A DNA stretch of 64,000 nucleotides. Source: Sanguinoderma infundibulare. Its lineage: Eukaryota; Basidiomycota; Agaricomycetes; Polyporales; Polyporaceae. The notes under the pieces are model-generated. The model saw only the letters and a program-made list of their open reading frames with translations, made no database searches and had not been told where the DNA came from. A program made the position numbers and the translations under genes. Shown piece after piece: positions 11,382-24,278 of this stretch. The stretch covers positions 992,001-1,056,000 of the forward strand of contig JAVLRN010000009.1 in the NCBI GenBank assembly GCA_032821775.1, written 5' to 3'. Positions within the stretch are counted from its first letter, which is position 1; every line of letters begins with the position of its first letter.

Positions 11382-14300
11382 ATGGCCTCTAGCGTCAAGC
11401 GACCAGCGAACTTATCCACTCTCACTCCTCGTGCAAAGCCCGCCATTACTGTAGAGGAGTGGGAAACTGCAGCGCCCATCGGAGATGTGGAGGCCAAAAG
11501 TGTAAGCTACATCCATTCGGCGAGTGAAAGGTCTACACTTCCACCCAAGGTGCGTAGTTCTCAGTCTGCGTGCTATCATGCCCTATTATCTCAATCTCTA
11601 TGTCAAGTTTAGCGTGGAAGAACCAGGCTCATCGTCCCGTCCGTCTACGCCCACAATCCGCGGCAAGCTTGGCCAGGTCTCCCGTCCCAGTACACCTAAC
11701 ATTGCTGGCCATCGACCTTCTCCCTCTCATGCGTTGCATCCTAAACAGCCCATCCAGACTCCACAACAGTTCTACGACTGGTTCGCTCTCATAGACCGTT
11801 CGGTCACCCACAGCCAAGAAGCCCACATTCGCGCCCACCTTGACACCGTGTCCGATCACCTCGAAACCTGCGACAGGCTTATCCATCGTATAGATGAGAT
11901 TGACGGAGAGCTCGATGACATGCTTACCGGTTGGCGTTCAGTAGAGGAGAGTGGGAGAAGTTTGAAGGGTGCTTGCGAACAGCTTCTGCAGGAACGGGTG
12001 AGCGTCCTTCGATTCTTAGGTTTGTGCACCCGACTGAAACCGGACCACATAGGACCGTATCTTGGACGTGACAATTGCCGTCGACGAGAGACTGGAATAC
12101 TTCCAAGAACTGGAACAGGCAACACGTATGTTGAACCATCCGGGAGAGTCTCTCGTACTGCAAGGGGACTTCTTGTACATGGTTGAGCGTGTCGACGTCT
12201 GCATTGACTACTTGAAAGCTCACGTCAGTGATTCCATTCGTTCTCCGCCGCCACACTGCTTAAGTACCTGCAGCGACATTTCAAGGAAGCGGAGATATAT
12301 CTGCTCCGCTTCCAACAATGTATGACGCGAGCAATGACCCTGATCAAGATGTACTTTGTGGGATCCCTCCGAGCGCTGACCGCCGATGTGTCCAAACGGC
12401 TGTCGGAAAAGGTACCTATCTTTTCTTTTGGCCCAATACCGCTCAATCTGAAACACTGCTTATTAGGATGTCTCCACTACAGCTCAAACACACTTGTTGT
12501 ATACCAGATTCCGGACCGTATCAGGGCCGCTCGCTCCCCTACTCGCGGAGCTAGAGCGTCGTGCCCAGGCGCATCCTGACGAACTCTCTGCGCTTCTGGC
12601 CGAATGCCACACCGCATACTTCTCAGCTCGCAAGGGCCTTCTGGTGAACCGCCTGATGGAAGAAATCAAGGGCTTGGACCCGGCGAGGACAGAACTTGTG
12701 GAGCTTGTGAGTCGACAAGAGCCTCATTGTCTTATGAATCTCACGCACGAAGCCACCAGACCCGGGCCGGTTGCAGTTATCTCAAACAGCTGTGCACCGA
12801 CGAGTTCACTCTATTCCGCGCTTTTTTCAATTCTGGAGAACAGCAGCTGTAGTACGTGATGGCTTAAGTTCTGTATCGTTCTGGTCCGACTAATGATCCG
12901 GCTAGCCAATATCTAGAAAGTCTTTGTGACTACCTCTACGACGACCTCAGACCACGAATCCTACATGAACCCCGTCTAACGGCACTTTGCGAAGTCTGCA
13001 CCGTTCTGCAAGCACTGATGGTTTTGGATATCCCGTCATTACCGGAGTCATCGGCCTCTGACGAAGAGGGGGACCTTGATGAACTCACTCTCGACTTCGG
13101 TCAGCCCCGGCGTCAGATGGGGTTGCGGACTCTCCACATTAGCCAACTGTTGCAGATGGTTTTGCAAGACGCCCAGACCCGCCTCTTTTTCAAGGCACAA
13201 TCTGTCATTCAGTCTGAGATAAGGTATTACGTTCCCAGGCCAGAAGACCTAACGTATCCTGACAGGCTCCTCGGTAAGTGTTCCGTTTGCTTGTCTCAGG
13301 TGGGGAAGTTCACCAATGGTGTATTCGTAGCTGCACGAAAGCCTCTCTCTGGTACGGAGATTAAGGAGAAGCAAAGCATTAGCCAGATTTTCCAGCTCAA
13401 GTCCTTGGACAAGCAGGAGACTTGGTATCCGACTCTGCAGAAGACCGTCTGGATACTTTCCCAGCTGAAGGACTTCGTTAAGGTACCATCCTGTCTCATG
13501 TCCTTGCTAGGCGACTGAAATTTTGGCAAAGCCGGCCATCTTCGATGACCTGGCACAGGAAGCAATCAACTACTGCAGACAGACCCTGGTTGGCGCCGCT
13601 GAAACGCTCAAGTCGAGGAATCCACCCTCTTCCGTATTCGACGGGCAGCTCTTCCTCGCCCGCCACTTGCTTATCCTGAAGGAGATGACCCAGAACCTTG
13701 ACCTCGTGTACCGGAGCGTCGACCGAGGGATCGATCTCTCCGGAGTGAATGGTAAGTCCGACGGACACATTCCCACACGCGGCGCCCTCGCTCACGGCCG
13801 CACAGAAACCCTGGCTTCGATGCTCGGCAGGACTACGTCTTTGCTTCCGAACGCCCTGTTGACTTCCCTTGGCATGCCGCGTGACGAGGACCTAACGGAC
13901 GTCCGCCACGTGAGTGTGCCTTTTCCTAATCTCTCGAGTCCACACGGGCGCGGCTAGAGCGGCGAACGCTAACGGTGTGTGTACCGTGTGATCTGTCTGA
14001 CAGGGGATCGACCAGGAACTGAAGCAGGCCTGCGAAGTCGTCATCCAATCTGGCGTCGAGGCCGTCTCCCACAACGTGAGGGCATGGGTGGACAAAGTCC
14101 GCGCGACCTACGCCCTAGACAACGAGCTCGTCGGTCCAGGAGGGAACACGGCCTTCCCCCGCCTAGAGTCGGCGCCCGACTCGGCATGGGCGGGGCAAGA
14201 CGCTGCCCAGTCATTCATCGACCTGATGCAGTCCGAGCTCGAGCGCGACGCCCACAGGGTCTCGATGAGTCTACGGCTTTACATCGAGGACGAGCGCACG

Positions 14301-14522
14301 GTGGAAGTTCTGCTCAAGCATGTGCAGGATAAAATCGTGGATGACTGGATGGATTTCAGCGATCTCATCTCAAACCTTTACAGTGGTGCTATGAGATCCA
14401 AGGCGCCGACTGATGAGGACGTTAGAACAAGGGTAGTTCGGGGCAACAAAGAGGACTGGGAGCCACAGTCGAGCGGAGATATGTGGCCAAGTGGCAGTAG
14501 TAGAAGTATGGCTGTTCCTTGA
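11382..14522 (+). CDS. COG3: Conserved oligomeric Golgi complex subunit 3 (Sec34)
   Basis: Eleven exons: 11382-11549, 11608-11997, 12053-12223, 12274-12411, 12467-12706, 12760-12851, 12906-13273, 13331-13482, 13532-13751, 13806-13909, 14004-14522; 853 aa, all GT-AG and in phase. After a disordered Ser/Pro N-terminus, the Sec34 helical domain starts at FYDWFALIDRSVTHSQEAH and carries QLLQERDRILDVTIAVDERL, LNHPGESLVLQGDFL and YLKAHRHFKEAEIYLLRFQ. Later blocks typical of the family are LFRAFFNSGEQQLYQYLESL, YYVPRPEDLTYPDRLL, LDKQETWYPTLQKTVWILSQ and KPAIFDDLAQEAINYCRQ. COG3 is in lobe A of the eight-subunit COG tether that captures vesicles returning within the Golgi. Length fits fungal Sec34 (about 800 aa). 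The start ATG is the first in frame and follows a short C-rich leader; an alternative ATG 120 bases upstream in the same frame has no conserved sequence after it. Confidence 0.93.
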
Positions 14523-14861
14523 CTTCGTCGGTAATTTCTTGGTAACTCGGATTTTGTTACGTACACGAGAGCGAGCCACTTCGTCGTCCACCCGAGAACA
14601 ACGGGTATTCCAGGATGTGCCTATTGTGGAAAAGCAACTAAACGCTACATTATGTAAGGATGCACTTCTAGTAGACCAAGAATAAGTAACGAGGCGACCG
14701 TTACTGGTAAACATATGATTGACTATATCCGAATATGACGTGGTGACTGGACGTGGATGCGATTGGGCTAGGGGCCTGAGAGAAGGATGCGTCCATCTTC
14801 GATGAAATGGCAGAGTGAGTGAGGTACGTAAAAGAACAATTGTGGACATGTACAAGCTGTA
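14523..14861. other. Convergent intergenic region
   Basis: About 340 bases between COG3 and the next minus-strand gene. No feature seen beyond expected 3' untranslated sequence. Confidence 0.4.
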
Positions 14862-15644
14862 TCATGAGAATTCGTTAGGGTCATCCCAAATGAGGAAAAC
14901 CTTGCAGAAAACCAAGTAGCGGAGACACGCGCTCTGCGGCGCCGTCCACCGGTCGAAACTGTACTTGCGCCAAGTCCAAGCCAGGTTAGTTCACTCCCCC
15001 CAGCTTTGGGAGATGCTTCCGACGTCGTCTATTTTGAACTCTGTCACCAGAAATGGTGCCCTGCGATCCGGGGCAACGTTCGAGCTTCCATCGGCATGGC
15101 TGCCGTTCCCCGGGTGGAGAGGAAGCCCGACGCCTAGATCCTCTCCCGCGGTCGAAGGAGACTCCACCTCAATCACATCTCCGCCGTTTTCGTCGACTTG
15201 CTTACCCTTCGCATTCACATCCTCTGTACTCCCGCCGCGGTCCTCCCCAAACCGACCCAGTCGCCCCCGGGTTGCACTTCTCCCTTGTCGGGCCCTTCCG
15301 CCGGCAGTGAACCCGCCTGGACCACGGACTAGCCGAACATCGAGGATGGGACGTCGGATTCCCCCGTCGGGATCAGCTTCTGGAGGAAGGTAGGACGCAT
15401 CTCCAGGGTGAAGGGAGGACGTGGAACGGCTGGTTTGGATGGAAGGAGAAGGGTCTCTGGAATGCGTATAGGAGGGTTGGGTTGGGTAACCTGACGCAGA
15501 CGAGGAGTCAGGCGGGGGGTTGACTTGGGATGGAGACGAATTAGGACGTGGGGGAGTCGTGTTTGCGGAGACGCTGCGGTCTGCTCGTCCATAGGACCGG
15601 CGGTTGTGGAGGTTGAAGGGCAGTGGTTGGTTCACATTAACCAT
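14862..15644 (-). CDS. Unrecognised Pro/Ser-rich small protein with hydrophobic C-terminus
   Basis: Probable exons 14995-15644 and 14862-14958 on the minus strand, about 249 aa. The first exon begins MVNVNQPLPFN and encodes a Ser/Pro/Gly-rich, presumably disordered chain with an Arg/Gly patch (GGRARQGRSATRGRLGRFG), ending in FKIDDVGSISQSWG. Without splicing, the frame stops at once (14991). Splicing at GA|GTGAAC with acceptor TACAG adds a structured-looking tail, DFDRWTAPQSACLRYLVFCK followed by VFLIWDDPNEFS. The tail reads like a short hydrophobic helix with an acidic end, which is why I favour the spliced form. The intron would be only 36 nt, at the short limit even for fungi, though it contains a CTAAC branch-point match. 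I do not recognise the family. Long intact frame, GC-rich codon use like its neighbours, and an upstream C/T-rich leader argue that it is real. Confidence 0.45.
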
Positions 15645-18600
15645 TTTGCTGGAGAAGACAGACCGGGAGCAGAGATGAGACGGCAGCGTCGTCGTAGGAG
15701 AACTTGGACGCACCCTTCCTTTGAACGGACAATGTGCCCTAACCGTTCCTTCATCTTTTGGTGGTCAACTGTGTAGTTTCTAACGCTGTTACTTCATAAG
15801 GTACTGGCAAGCAATGGATAGAGCAATCACGCGTACGGAGGAGACTCGTCTGAGGGCTGAATGAAGGGCATGCGTTCATCCGGCTCGTTCTGCACGCATC
15901 GTGAGCTTCGCCGCTGCTGAAGGTGTGACAGCAGCGCTTACTGAGGTCGATGAGCCACCCCTTATACAGCAACCGAAGACAGCCTGGATGATGGAGGCCA
16001 TGGCGAGGGGACCGCAGACGGCGGCGATGAGGACAAGGACGGAGGCGTGGACAGGTGCAAGATTTAAGCGCGTCCAAAACAGGCAATCCCGCTCCTTGCG
16101 CACGCGCGTTTCGCCGGGGCGCGTGATCCGGAGGCCGAGACGCCACAAGGCCTGTACTCAACGCCCGCCGCGCACCACTTCGGTCTCGTCCAAGTCCAAG
16201 GTCGCATGCATGAGAAACGATTCACTGGCGTTCTCACAGTGCACACGATTGCGCTTCGTTCGCCCACGTCCGACGCTGTGATATATCCCCACACGACGCG
16301 GAAAGACGTCTACTTTGCCGACAACTGTATGTCATATCCGTCGGAATGCGAATTACGAGCTTCTAGACCCGACGCTCGTCATCATCGGCGTAACTGTCCA
16401 GCGGACCATCGCATCAAGTTCCCAGGGAAATTTCCAGCGAATTTCTCGAATGTCGACACGTCTCGAGTGCGGACACAGGAAACTGCAACATCGGCACCGA
16501 AAGATGTTCGGTCATTTTGAAAAGAAATCTCGGGATCACAGAACTTGATAAGAAGGAGCAGAGGTAAGCAGAGAGCAGGGCAGGGCGGTTGCTATTCAAA
16601 CTTTGCCTGAGCAGCATTTACTTTGGTCACAACGATGAATCAGTCGGAGGCAATTTTACCGACTAACAACGCACACGAGCCTCATACAATGTCCCCCAAA
16701 ATCACCGCATTCAAATATATTTCTTTTTCTAGAACCAATGCCACTGAGCAACGAGCCGTCAGGCATATTCTCGGCGTGCTCAGTAATCATGACATCCTCC
16801 TGCGCCGCTTCTGCTTCGACGCCTATTCTGTCGAGTTGCCACGCAATTGGGAGGTAGACAATCGGATGACCAGCCTTCTCGGCGGATCTTCCAACCGCAA
16901 TCCCATGGTGTTGAGCAGGCATGGCAGGTCTTCATGAGATTGCTCTGCGCCGTTTAGCCGCCTTTCGCAGACGATCCGCCACGTTCGGTGAGTGACATGA
17001 ACCCCGGATTTGGAGGACACCTCGACAAAGCTTCCCGTCGGCCGGCGCATTGTAGGACATGAGTCAGGAGAGTGGTAAGATCCCCGTTGCAGGGAAAGTT
17101 TACCTCTTAACAGGTCGTAATGCTGCCGAAACGTGCTGGCCCTCCCACCAAGGAGAAGAGATGGGGATGGTTAAGAATCCGGATTGGTATGTTAGCTCCG
17201 GCACTCCATGCGACGGAAAGTAAACCCGACAGGGAGTGGAAGAGTGTCCTGGCAGCGCTGCGATCTAGTCGGTTTGTTGCTGCTGAGGCGAATAAGCGGA
17301 TATCATTCGGTATCGTCAGCGAGGGATATTCCGTCGCTCTAAGTTTGCTTAGGAGCGTTGGACCTTGCGGATGCCAAAGCTATCCAGAATTGCACAATGC
17401 TCCGACTTTCTGGGCATTCACATAATGCGTGCCCGGCGTTGGGTTCTGACGCTTTCACGTATGTTCAAGATATTGATGGATATGTCTCGGCTGCGGAGAT
17501 AGCGAGGAACATTACTCATCTTTGAGGGCCTATCCAAGAAGATCGATGCTCCTAGCAAGCTCCTGGGGTGCCTCAGGATGAAGGCGCCGTGTCGGGAGCA
17601 CATTCCAAGTCGACAGGCACTTAGAAACCTAGTCTCGGTGGCCACTTGCATTCGGTACCGAGACCGTCGACGAGGGCGGCATTCCCACTCAAAGCCCTGT
17701 TCGCCTCCACAACCTGCCACATGGAGCAAGGCGCGCACACCACCCCATCCAGTGATCCGCGAGGGAGCCGTTCACACCAGGACTCGAACCACGATAAATT
17801 TGTCTCCATTCAGTCGTCGGCGCCCTTGCTTTCCACTTTCCCTCCTCGGCCAAGCCTTCGATGATCAGGGCGTTGCCGGACTGTGGCACCGTACAGCATC
17901 TGGCTTGTTCCCCGGTGCCCTTCTAAAGCGCCCGAATGGACAGGTGGACAGTTGACACCGTCTGGTGGGTAAAATTGCCCTCAAAAGGTCGACCCAGACG
18001 AGTATGTAAGAACGAACCATAGCACGCCTAGACGCGTAGACCCATGCTTGGCTGTCCCTCGCGCTCGACGTTCCTGGAAGAATATGTGGACATGTTCGGC
18101 CAGGATAGGCGATGCCGAGTTCCATTGCCAGTGGAGGCGCGCCTCGTAGAGTCGCAGCCGAGATCAGCTCTTCTAGCGGCAGTACGGAAGACGTGCAACT
18201 GCGGTCTTGCCGCTGAACTTAGGCCCGTGCTCCGGTTATATAAAAAGGTAGAACACGAAATCGATGAGCCTCGCGCCTGATAAGTCTGTTGGGAGAAAAC
18301 AATTAAATGAAGGTTTAATGCAACGCGGTGGGCGCGAGGAACAATCGCCTCACGATCGGGCCACCTTGACGACTGTGCCTTCGGAGCGGATGCCGCGGTT
18401 TCCCGGGACGGAGAGTCGGATATCGTGGAAACATATCCTTCTCCTCGTGGTTGTGTTAAGATACGATCGAGCAGCACCATTCGACGGGACAGAACGAGTC
18501 TTCGCCGACATTGGAGGTCGACCGTTGCAAGGATTCAGACAGTCCCCCGTCCCAGACCAGCAACCCGGGTGCCACAACCGAGGAGAACCATGTCGCGGTG

Positions 18601-20422
18601 TTCGTAGCGCTGCCAGACGCTTCAAATGTGTTAGTGGTCACTTTGTCAGATGAACGACGCGCTGGTGTCAACCAGTCCGAGGTTCAGGCCAATGCATTGA
18701 ATAGTCATGAATGTCAATTGGTTCATCCGGGATGGGAGGGATGTTCGCACCGATCCTTGACGGTGGAGAAGACAGGTTAACACATTGAATGCTCGCTGAA
18801 CATCGCGGCTGGCCACGTGTGTAAGGACGACCAGGCCTGCGGTACCAAACTATAAAGTTTCCAATATTCCGAGAGCATTTCTGACCGACCTTGAGAACCT
18901 GTTCCTCGCGTGGTTTGAGTCCGGTTGGACGTACAGTCGACCGTTCTCTGGGCTGCGATGAAAGGGCCGTGCATAAGCCACGACAGATACGCTCGATCGG
19001 CAGGGTTTGAGGAGGGAGGCAGCAGGCTATATGAAACTTGTACGGACAATGAGGACATCGCGCGCATAAGTGGAAAATGACCGGAGACCCAGCTGTTGCG
19101 AAGGGTCGACGAAGACGTTGGGATGACCTTCTAGTCTGGCGGAAGGGCGCCGTGCGACGGGCAGGGTGCCTAATGTTGTCGGAGATAACAAAAGTGGGGC
19201 ACGTTTGGTAAACTTCTCTCAAGCAAGGCGTGAGAGGAGGAGAGTCCATTCCTGTGGGTGGAGTTTAACAGGCTCCACTACGAAACTGAGCGGTGAAGAC
19301 GGGCTGCGGAATGGTCATCAAGAGAAGATACGTCCTAGGAGAGGGATCCCAGAGCCCAACGGACAGGAGCAGCGGACGGAAACGGTGATGCTCGGGAGCG
19401 GGGCGGCGGCCGAAGACGAATTCTGCCCAAGAAGAGGCGCGCAAGGTGAATGCCGAAGAAACCAATTGAATACGGATGTTTCCCTGTAACTTGTCGGTTG
19501 GTAACCTGGACATAATATGTCGAAAAGGTGCAGAATATATCCGCGAGATCTGGCCGCGGGATCAGCTTGTTGGGGCGGTTGGAACGACGGACGGTTGGCG
19601 AGATGGAGTTCAAGAGAGCGCCAGCGCGATCAGTCGGGCAGAACATACGGCAGATCATATGCTGCACCATGCAGGACATCGGGGGCATGACATGGGAAGA
19701 CGAAGGCGGACTTTGATAAGTGAAGATGTGGTCGAGGGTTGGTGGAGAATAGCCACGCTGTCCGAGCCGCAGTGGGTTCGGCGCGAGAACCTCGGCCAGC
19801 CCTCGCTTGCGGCTAGTGCCTGCCGGGACATTGGCCAATGGCCTGCGGCGACTGGGGCAGCTGCGAAGGAAGAAATGGCCCAGTGCAGGCCCAGTGTGAA
19901 CCCATCCCATCATAAAAACATTCTCACCCTCTTTTCTCCAGATCCATCACCCTGGCAAGCGAGCCCAGCGCTCTCTGCCAGTGCATGCGCACCTTTTATT
20001 CTCGTCCGTCCACAGCCCGGCTCCGCCGCCACGACGGCGTCACTGACGTCAAACCTTCCAGTCTAGGGACCAGAGCCTACGATCAGAGAGGCTTGCGCAC
20101 CGGGCGGAAGGCTATCGTCCTCAATCTGAGGGGATTCCCGCGATTCTAGCCGTTTTGCAGCAATCTGCGCCCACCCAGCAGATTCCCATACTGGTGAGTA
20201 CCCAGTCCGTGAACTATTTGTCAAAGTTGCTGAAATCTTCCCTGCTTCTAGCAGATCCATCTGCAGCGTGCGCGTCTCTGTCAAGCCTTTTATCCGTGGG
20301 TATGGGACTGTTCTGAAAGGCACTTCTCGCGTGGTTTTCATATCTATCCAGTCCCTCTTCAACCTCCCCATGTTTTGACGCCACCAGTCCCTCGTCTACC
20401 CTGCCTCCTACGTTCCCCCGAC
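15645..20422. other. Gene-poor region
   Basis: About 4.8 kb with no gene I can support. Many ORFs of 60-190 codons occur on both strands but they overlap, lack domains and show no plausible splicing. The least bad is a minus-strand frame at 15876-16148 ending in a hydrophobic stretch (ASVLVLIAAVCGPLAMAS). A TATATAAAA match is at about 18236-18246 but leads to no gene. No terminal repeats, transposase remnants or tRNA found by eye. The last few hundred bases must contain the promoter of the zinc-cluster gene. Confidence 0.5.
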
Positions 20423-23400
20423 ATGGTCGCCAGCTCAAACGGCGATCTCTATACCCCCTTCCCCCACATGCACATAGTCGAAGAGGGCGTCCAGTCCAGC
20501 GAAGAAGGTTCGGATCTCCACTCGCCTATATTTGAGGCACCCTACCCTACGCCAGACGGTACGTACACCTTATCTCGTCGCCGCGCACACAACGTTCACA
20601 TGTCCGATTGGCGTAAAAAGGCCGGTATCACCTTGACCACTACGCCTACTCGGATGTCTCTACACAGCTGCTACCACCATCGTCGACATTTGACGCTCGC
20701 TATTCCGCTTCGGCCGTGGATCCGCACTCCCGAGATCCCCATATCTTGGAGACACTACAAGTCCCGAGCCCTTCTACCATTCACCATCACCTGCCGCCAT
20801 CGCATCCACCTACCGACCTTGCTCTCCACGGACATCCCATGCTCGATTTGGGAATCGCAGCATCTCGTTTCCATCCGGCTGTCATGCATCCCCCCGCCGA
20901 ATATTCCATGCATTTGTCTCAACACCCGCACAGGATTCCAGAACAGCAAGTTCGACTGTCTGGTGACCCTGCACAGTCGTTTCCCTCCCGACAACAGACG
21001 GCCATGACTGTCGCTGAGTCGAAGCCTCAGATCTCCTTGTCGTCTGCTTCCGGTCCTGCGCGGAGTAATCCGTCGGGCAGCAACCCAGCTTCTACTCGTC
21101 CTCCGAGGAGGGAGGCCTCCACGGTCGTTATCGCTTGCCGGCAATGGTGAGTAATCCCCCCATTTTCGTCATGCGATGCGGACTTCCCCTTAATCTGTTG
21201 ACATACCAGTCGTGCGCGGAAGATTCGTTGCGATTCGACGAGGCCGTTCTGCCACAATTGCCTCCGACGAAATAACGAGTGCGAGTACGACGCCGTTCCA
21301 AAGCGAAGGGGTCCCGACAAGCGACCGGGGACGAGGCAACGCTCATGCAAGAAGCGCCCTCCGGATGCAGAACCGACGACTGCTTCAGCCAAGAAGAAGC
21401 GCAAGACTAATGCAGAGGGTGAGAGCGATGTGCTCTCGTTCGATGTCAAAGTGAAGGAGAACGTAACAGGCGGCCATAGGAGAGGTCAACTCTCGTCGCG
21501 AGGTGCAATGGATGACATGAATGCCTTGAACGTTCCCCCGCCACCAGAACCGTTGTACATCGACACCTCGATACCTCCGCGGGGGACAGGGCCCGAGGCA
21601 ATATACCCTAAAGTGAGCGTTTCATCTATCCCGTCTTCGGAGTAATATTCGACGACGAGTATTTATTCGGTCCGTGTTAGGATGATCTCTCACCATCGTT
21701 TCGTCGCTCTTCAGTGATCATGGACTATACCGACCCCAACAAGTCATTCGCTCGACCCGTGGACCCCAATGTCTCTCCGAAGCTCGAAGATCAAGACAAA
21801 CTCTCCTACATACCACTCTCTTCTCCTCTCGATCGCGATCCCTCTTCTTGGTGGGACGAACTCCTGGACCAGTATAATCCAACGTCACGAGAACAATCGT
21901 TTGTGTCTTTTGCTTTCCTGTATTGGACATGTGGTCCTGACCATGAACTTGTAGTATGCAAGACATTATCTCCGACCTCAACTTTCTGTAGGTGTATGCT
22001 GGATGAAAACGTATACGATTGCTCTTTACTCATGCAGTCCTTGCAGTTTCACGACCAGCAGCTACTGGCTTTCCTTCATTAATGTACCCTTATTCTTCCG
22101 AGATCTGCATGAACCAGACCTTCGTGGCCGCATGCAGTCCCTCGTAATGTCGGCTCTCGCGATGGCGCTGTTGATGAAGTCCAGCGAAATCGAGCTCGGC
22201 AGCCGTGGACGCGATCTTGCGTTGACTTTCCGCGACAAGGCCCAGGCATGTTTGGAAGAGGCGTGTCGCAGCCAGACCTTCGACTATACTCTGGCTGAAG
22301 CTGCCCTCGTACGTGTTTTCCATCAATCCTCGAGCTTGCTGTTAACCGGTGAAACCTTTCCTAGATCCTCGCATTGTTCGAGTCTTCCTGCCATCCTTTG
22401 TACTCTCCCGAACAAGCGTGCAATGCCCTTCAACTCCTCGACCGCATCGTCCACGTCCTCTCCCTGTACTCGGTGGACCGCGATGATCCTTACGCGGGTA
22501 TCTTCCTGGCTCGCTCGGTGCCTGTCGTATACATGCACGATGGTTACCAGCGCCCGGATAGATGCTCGTGTCCCACTTACCCGCCATCCGTGGGTGAGCC
22601 TGGCGCCTCGGACCATCTCTCAGTGACCTTGTCGCTGAACGCGCCTTGGGACCCCAGCTGGGATGAGACGGAAATCCGCAGGGAGGAATGCCGTAGACTC
22701 TGCTGGTGCGCGCTCACTCTAGTCTCTACGTACACGGCACACTGCTCCGCCTTCCATACGGAACCCGTTGAGCTCAGTTTAGCGGAGCCGTCTAACGTAA
22801 GTCAAAGAGAAGCTGTTTGGTTTATCTTCGGTCGCTAATGTGTAGCTTTGCTGTCCTTCAGTACGCGCTCCTCTTCCCTGGAGAAGCATACGAGCGCATG
22901 CCAGGGCGTCAGCAGGTTCACGGCCAGTCGCCTAAAGAATCCGTGTGGGCGTTATACTGCCGCAGCATGCTTCTGTGGAACAGTTGTAGTTGTGTGCAGC
23001 GGGACGAGACTCTCACGATGGACGAGCGGGCGAGCTTCGCCATCAACGCCTTCCAGGAGACGCGCGAAATCCAGGATGCGCTCGATATGCACGTGTGCAA
23101 CCTTGACACCGGGCTGATGTATGTCTGTCGGGAGTACTTGTACAAGTGCGTCTTCTATCTCCCTCCCCTGTCACAGTTACGTGCCGACTGACGTGTTCGG
23201 GCTGTGCCTCGTCAACGACGATAATAGCACTCGTATGACCATTACGTACGAGCTCCGTCGGTATGTCTTCTCCCGATCCGTACACTTTTCTCAACCTTAA
23301 CTCGCTTTAGCAGATTGAACGACGGCGACACACCGGTCCTGCCGCCCATTTTCAATCGCCGACAGGCAGAAGAGTGGCGTGAGTTCCTGACTGCCATATT

Positions 23401-23855
23401 CCCACTCCGAAGACTGACCAATGCGCAATCGCGTCGAAGTTCTTTATCAGGACCAGGTTGCACAGCGCGTCAAGGAGTCTGTGCTCCACGTCGGGGAAGC
23501 CCAAGGTCATCCTCTCACCCGGCGTCCGTTCCAGGTCACTTGGTTTTCGAGCCAGGTCGCGATCTGCCTCGGCTTGTGGGAGTACAACCGGGAGCTGATG
23601 CATGCACTTGAGCTTGCCAAGGCGTTCCTCATTCCTCTGGACGTGCTGAATGCGCTCTGGCCTTGCCCAGGTGCGTGCAGTTCGGCTTTCGAGAAGGTTC
23701 ACGGCTCACGGCACACCATAGGGCAACGCACCAGACGGGATGAACTCCGTCGCCGCCTCGAGGATGCGTGCATGTCCGCCGGACTCCACCCTCCGCTCCC
23801 CGAAGAGCTTACCCTGCCTCCCATCCTCCGTCGCGATCCCCGCGCTGCCATTTAA
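20423..23855 (+). CDS. Zn2Cys6 fungal transcription factor
   Basis: Twelve exons: 20423-20558, 20621-21146, 21210-21612, 21681-21898, 21955-21987, 22047-22308, 22365-22796, 22862-23145, 23228-23260, 23314-23378, 23440-23670, 23722-23855; 918 aa. The Zn2Cys6 binuclear cluster lies at residues 218-245 with exact spacing C-X2-C-X6-C-X6-C-X2-C-X6-C (ACRQCRARKIRC, FCHNCLRRNNECEYD), followed by a basic linker (VPKRRGPDKRPGTRQR). The cluster is preceded by ~215 residues rich in His, Pro and Ser, an unusual place compared with the commoner N-terminal position. The middle matches the fungal-specific regulatory domain (NVPLFFRDLHEPDLRGRMQS, CRRLCWCALTLVSTYT, MLLWNSCSCVQR, FAINAFQETREIQDALD). It should bind CGG-type sites in nuclear DNA; the target pathway is unknown. 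Two exons are only 33 nt. The intron before LLYQDQVAQR (23379-23439) was chosen because other acceptors introduce a stop. Neighbours give no hint of the regulon. Confidence 0.9.
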
Positions 23856-24278
23856 CTCTACTTTGCTCGCCGCTATCGCTAGTCGATCCGTTTTTGTATC
23901 CGCTTCCCTGCTGTACATCCATGCTGCCCTTCGTTGATGTCACGATCGCTGTTCCATTACCCCCCTCCTTCTATTCTAATTCGTATTGTTTGTGTAGCCT
24001 ACTTCAAGTCTTCTGTATCATCTTTCACGCTCATTTGTCACCTGTCCAACACTATCGAAAGTGCTCTCCGCTCCCGAACCATACCCAGGAGTTACTTACT
24101 GTCATTTCCAGCTTCGAGATGTATGCTTACTTCCTGTCTGATACCGGTTGGGTACCTACTGATCATCAAATCAGTATAGGCATAAAAATCTAATACAATC
24201 TACGACGTTGTAGCTAAACAGAGCATGTCGGGATTCTGACGTTCTAAACCGTCGAATTTTGGTAGGGTTCGACACCAC
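23856..24278. other. Convergent intergenic region
   Basis: About 420 bases between two convergent genes. AT-rich relative to coding DNA; contains only expected 3' untranslated sequence. Confidence 0.4.

Noticed and set aside
15876..16148. Minus-strand 90-codon ORF with a hydrophobic segment
   Set aside because: Could be a small membrane protein, but no family match, no clear start context and an alternative frame is equally open.
17765..17795. tRNA B-box-like sequence on the minus strand (GGTTCGAGTCC)
   Set aside because: The T stem pairs at only three of five positions and no matching acceptor strand or A box lies upstream.
19335..20066. ORFs of about 190 codons on both strands
   Set aside because: Overlapping, no domain, no splice pattern.
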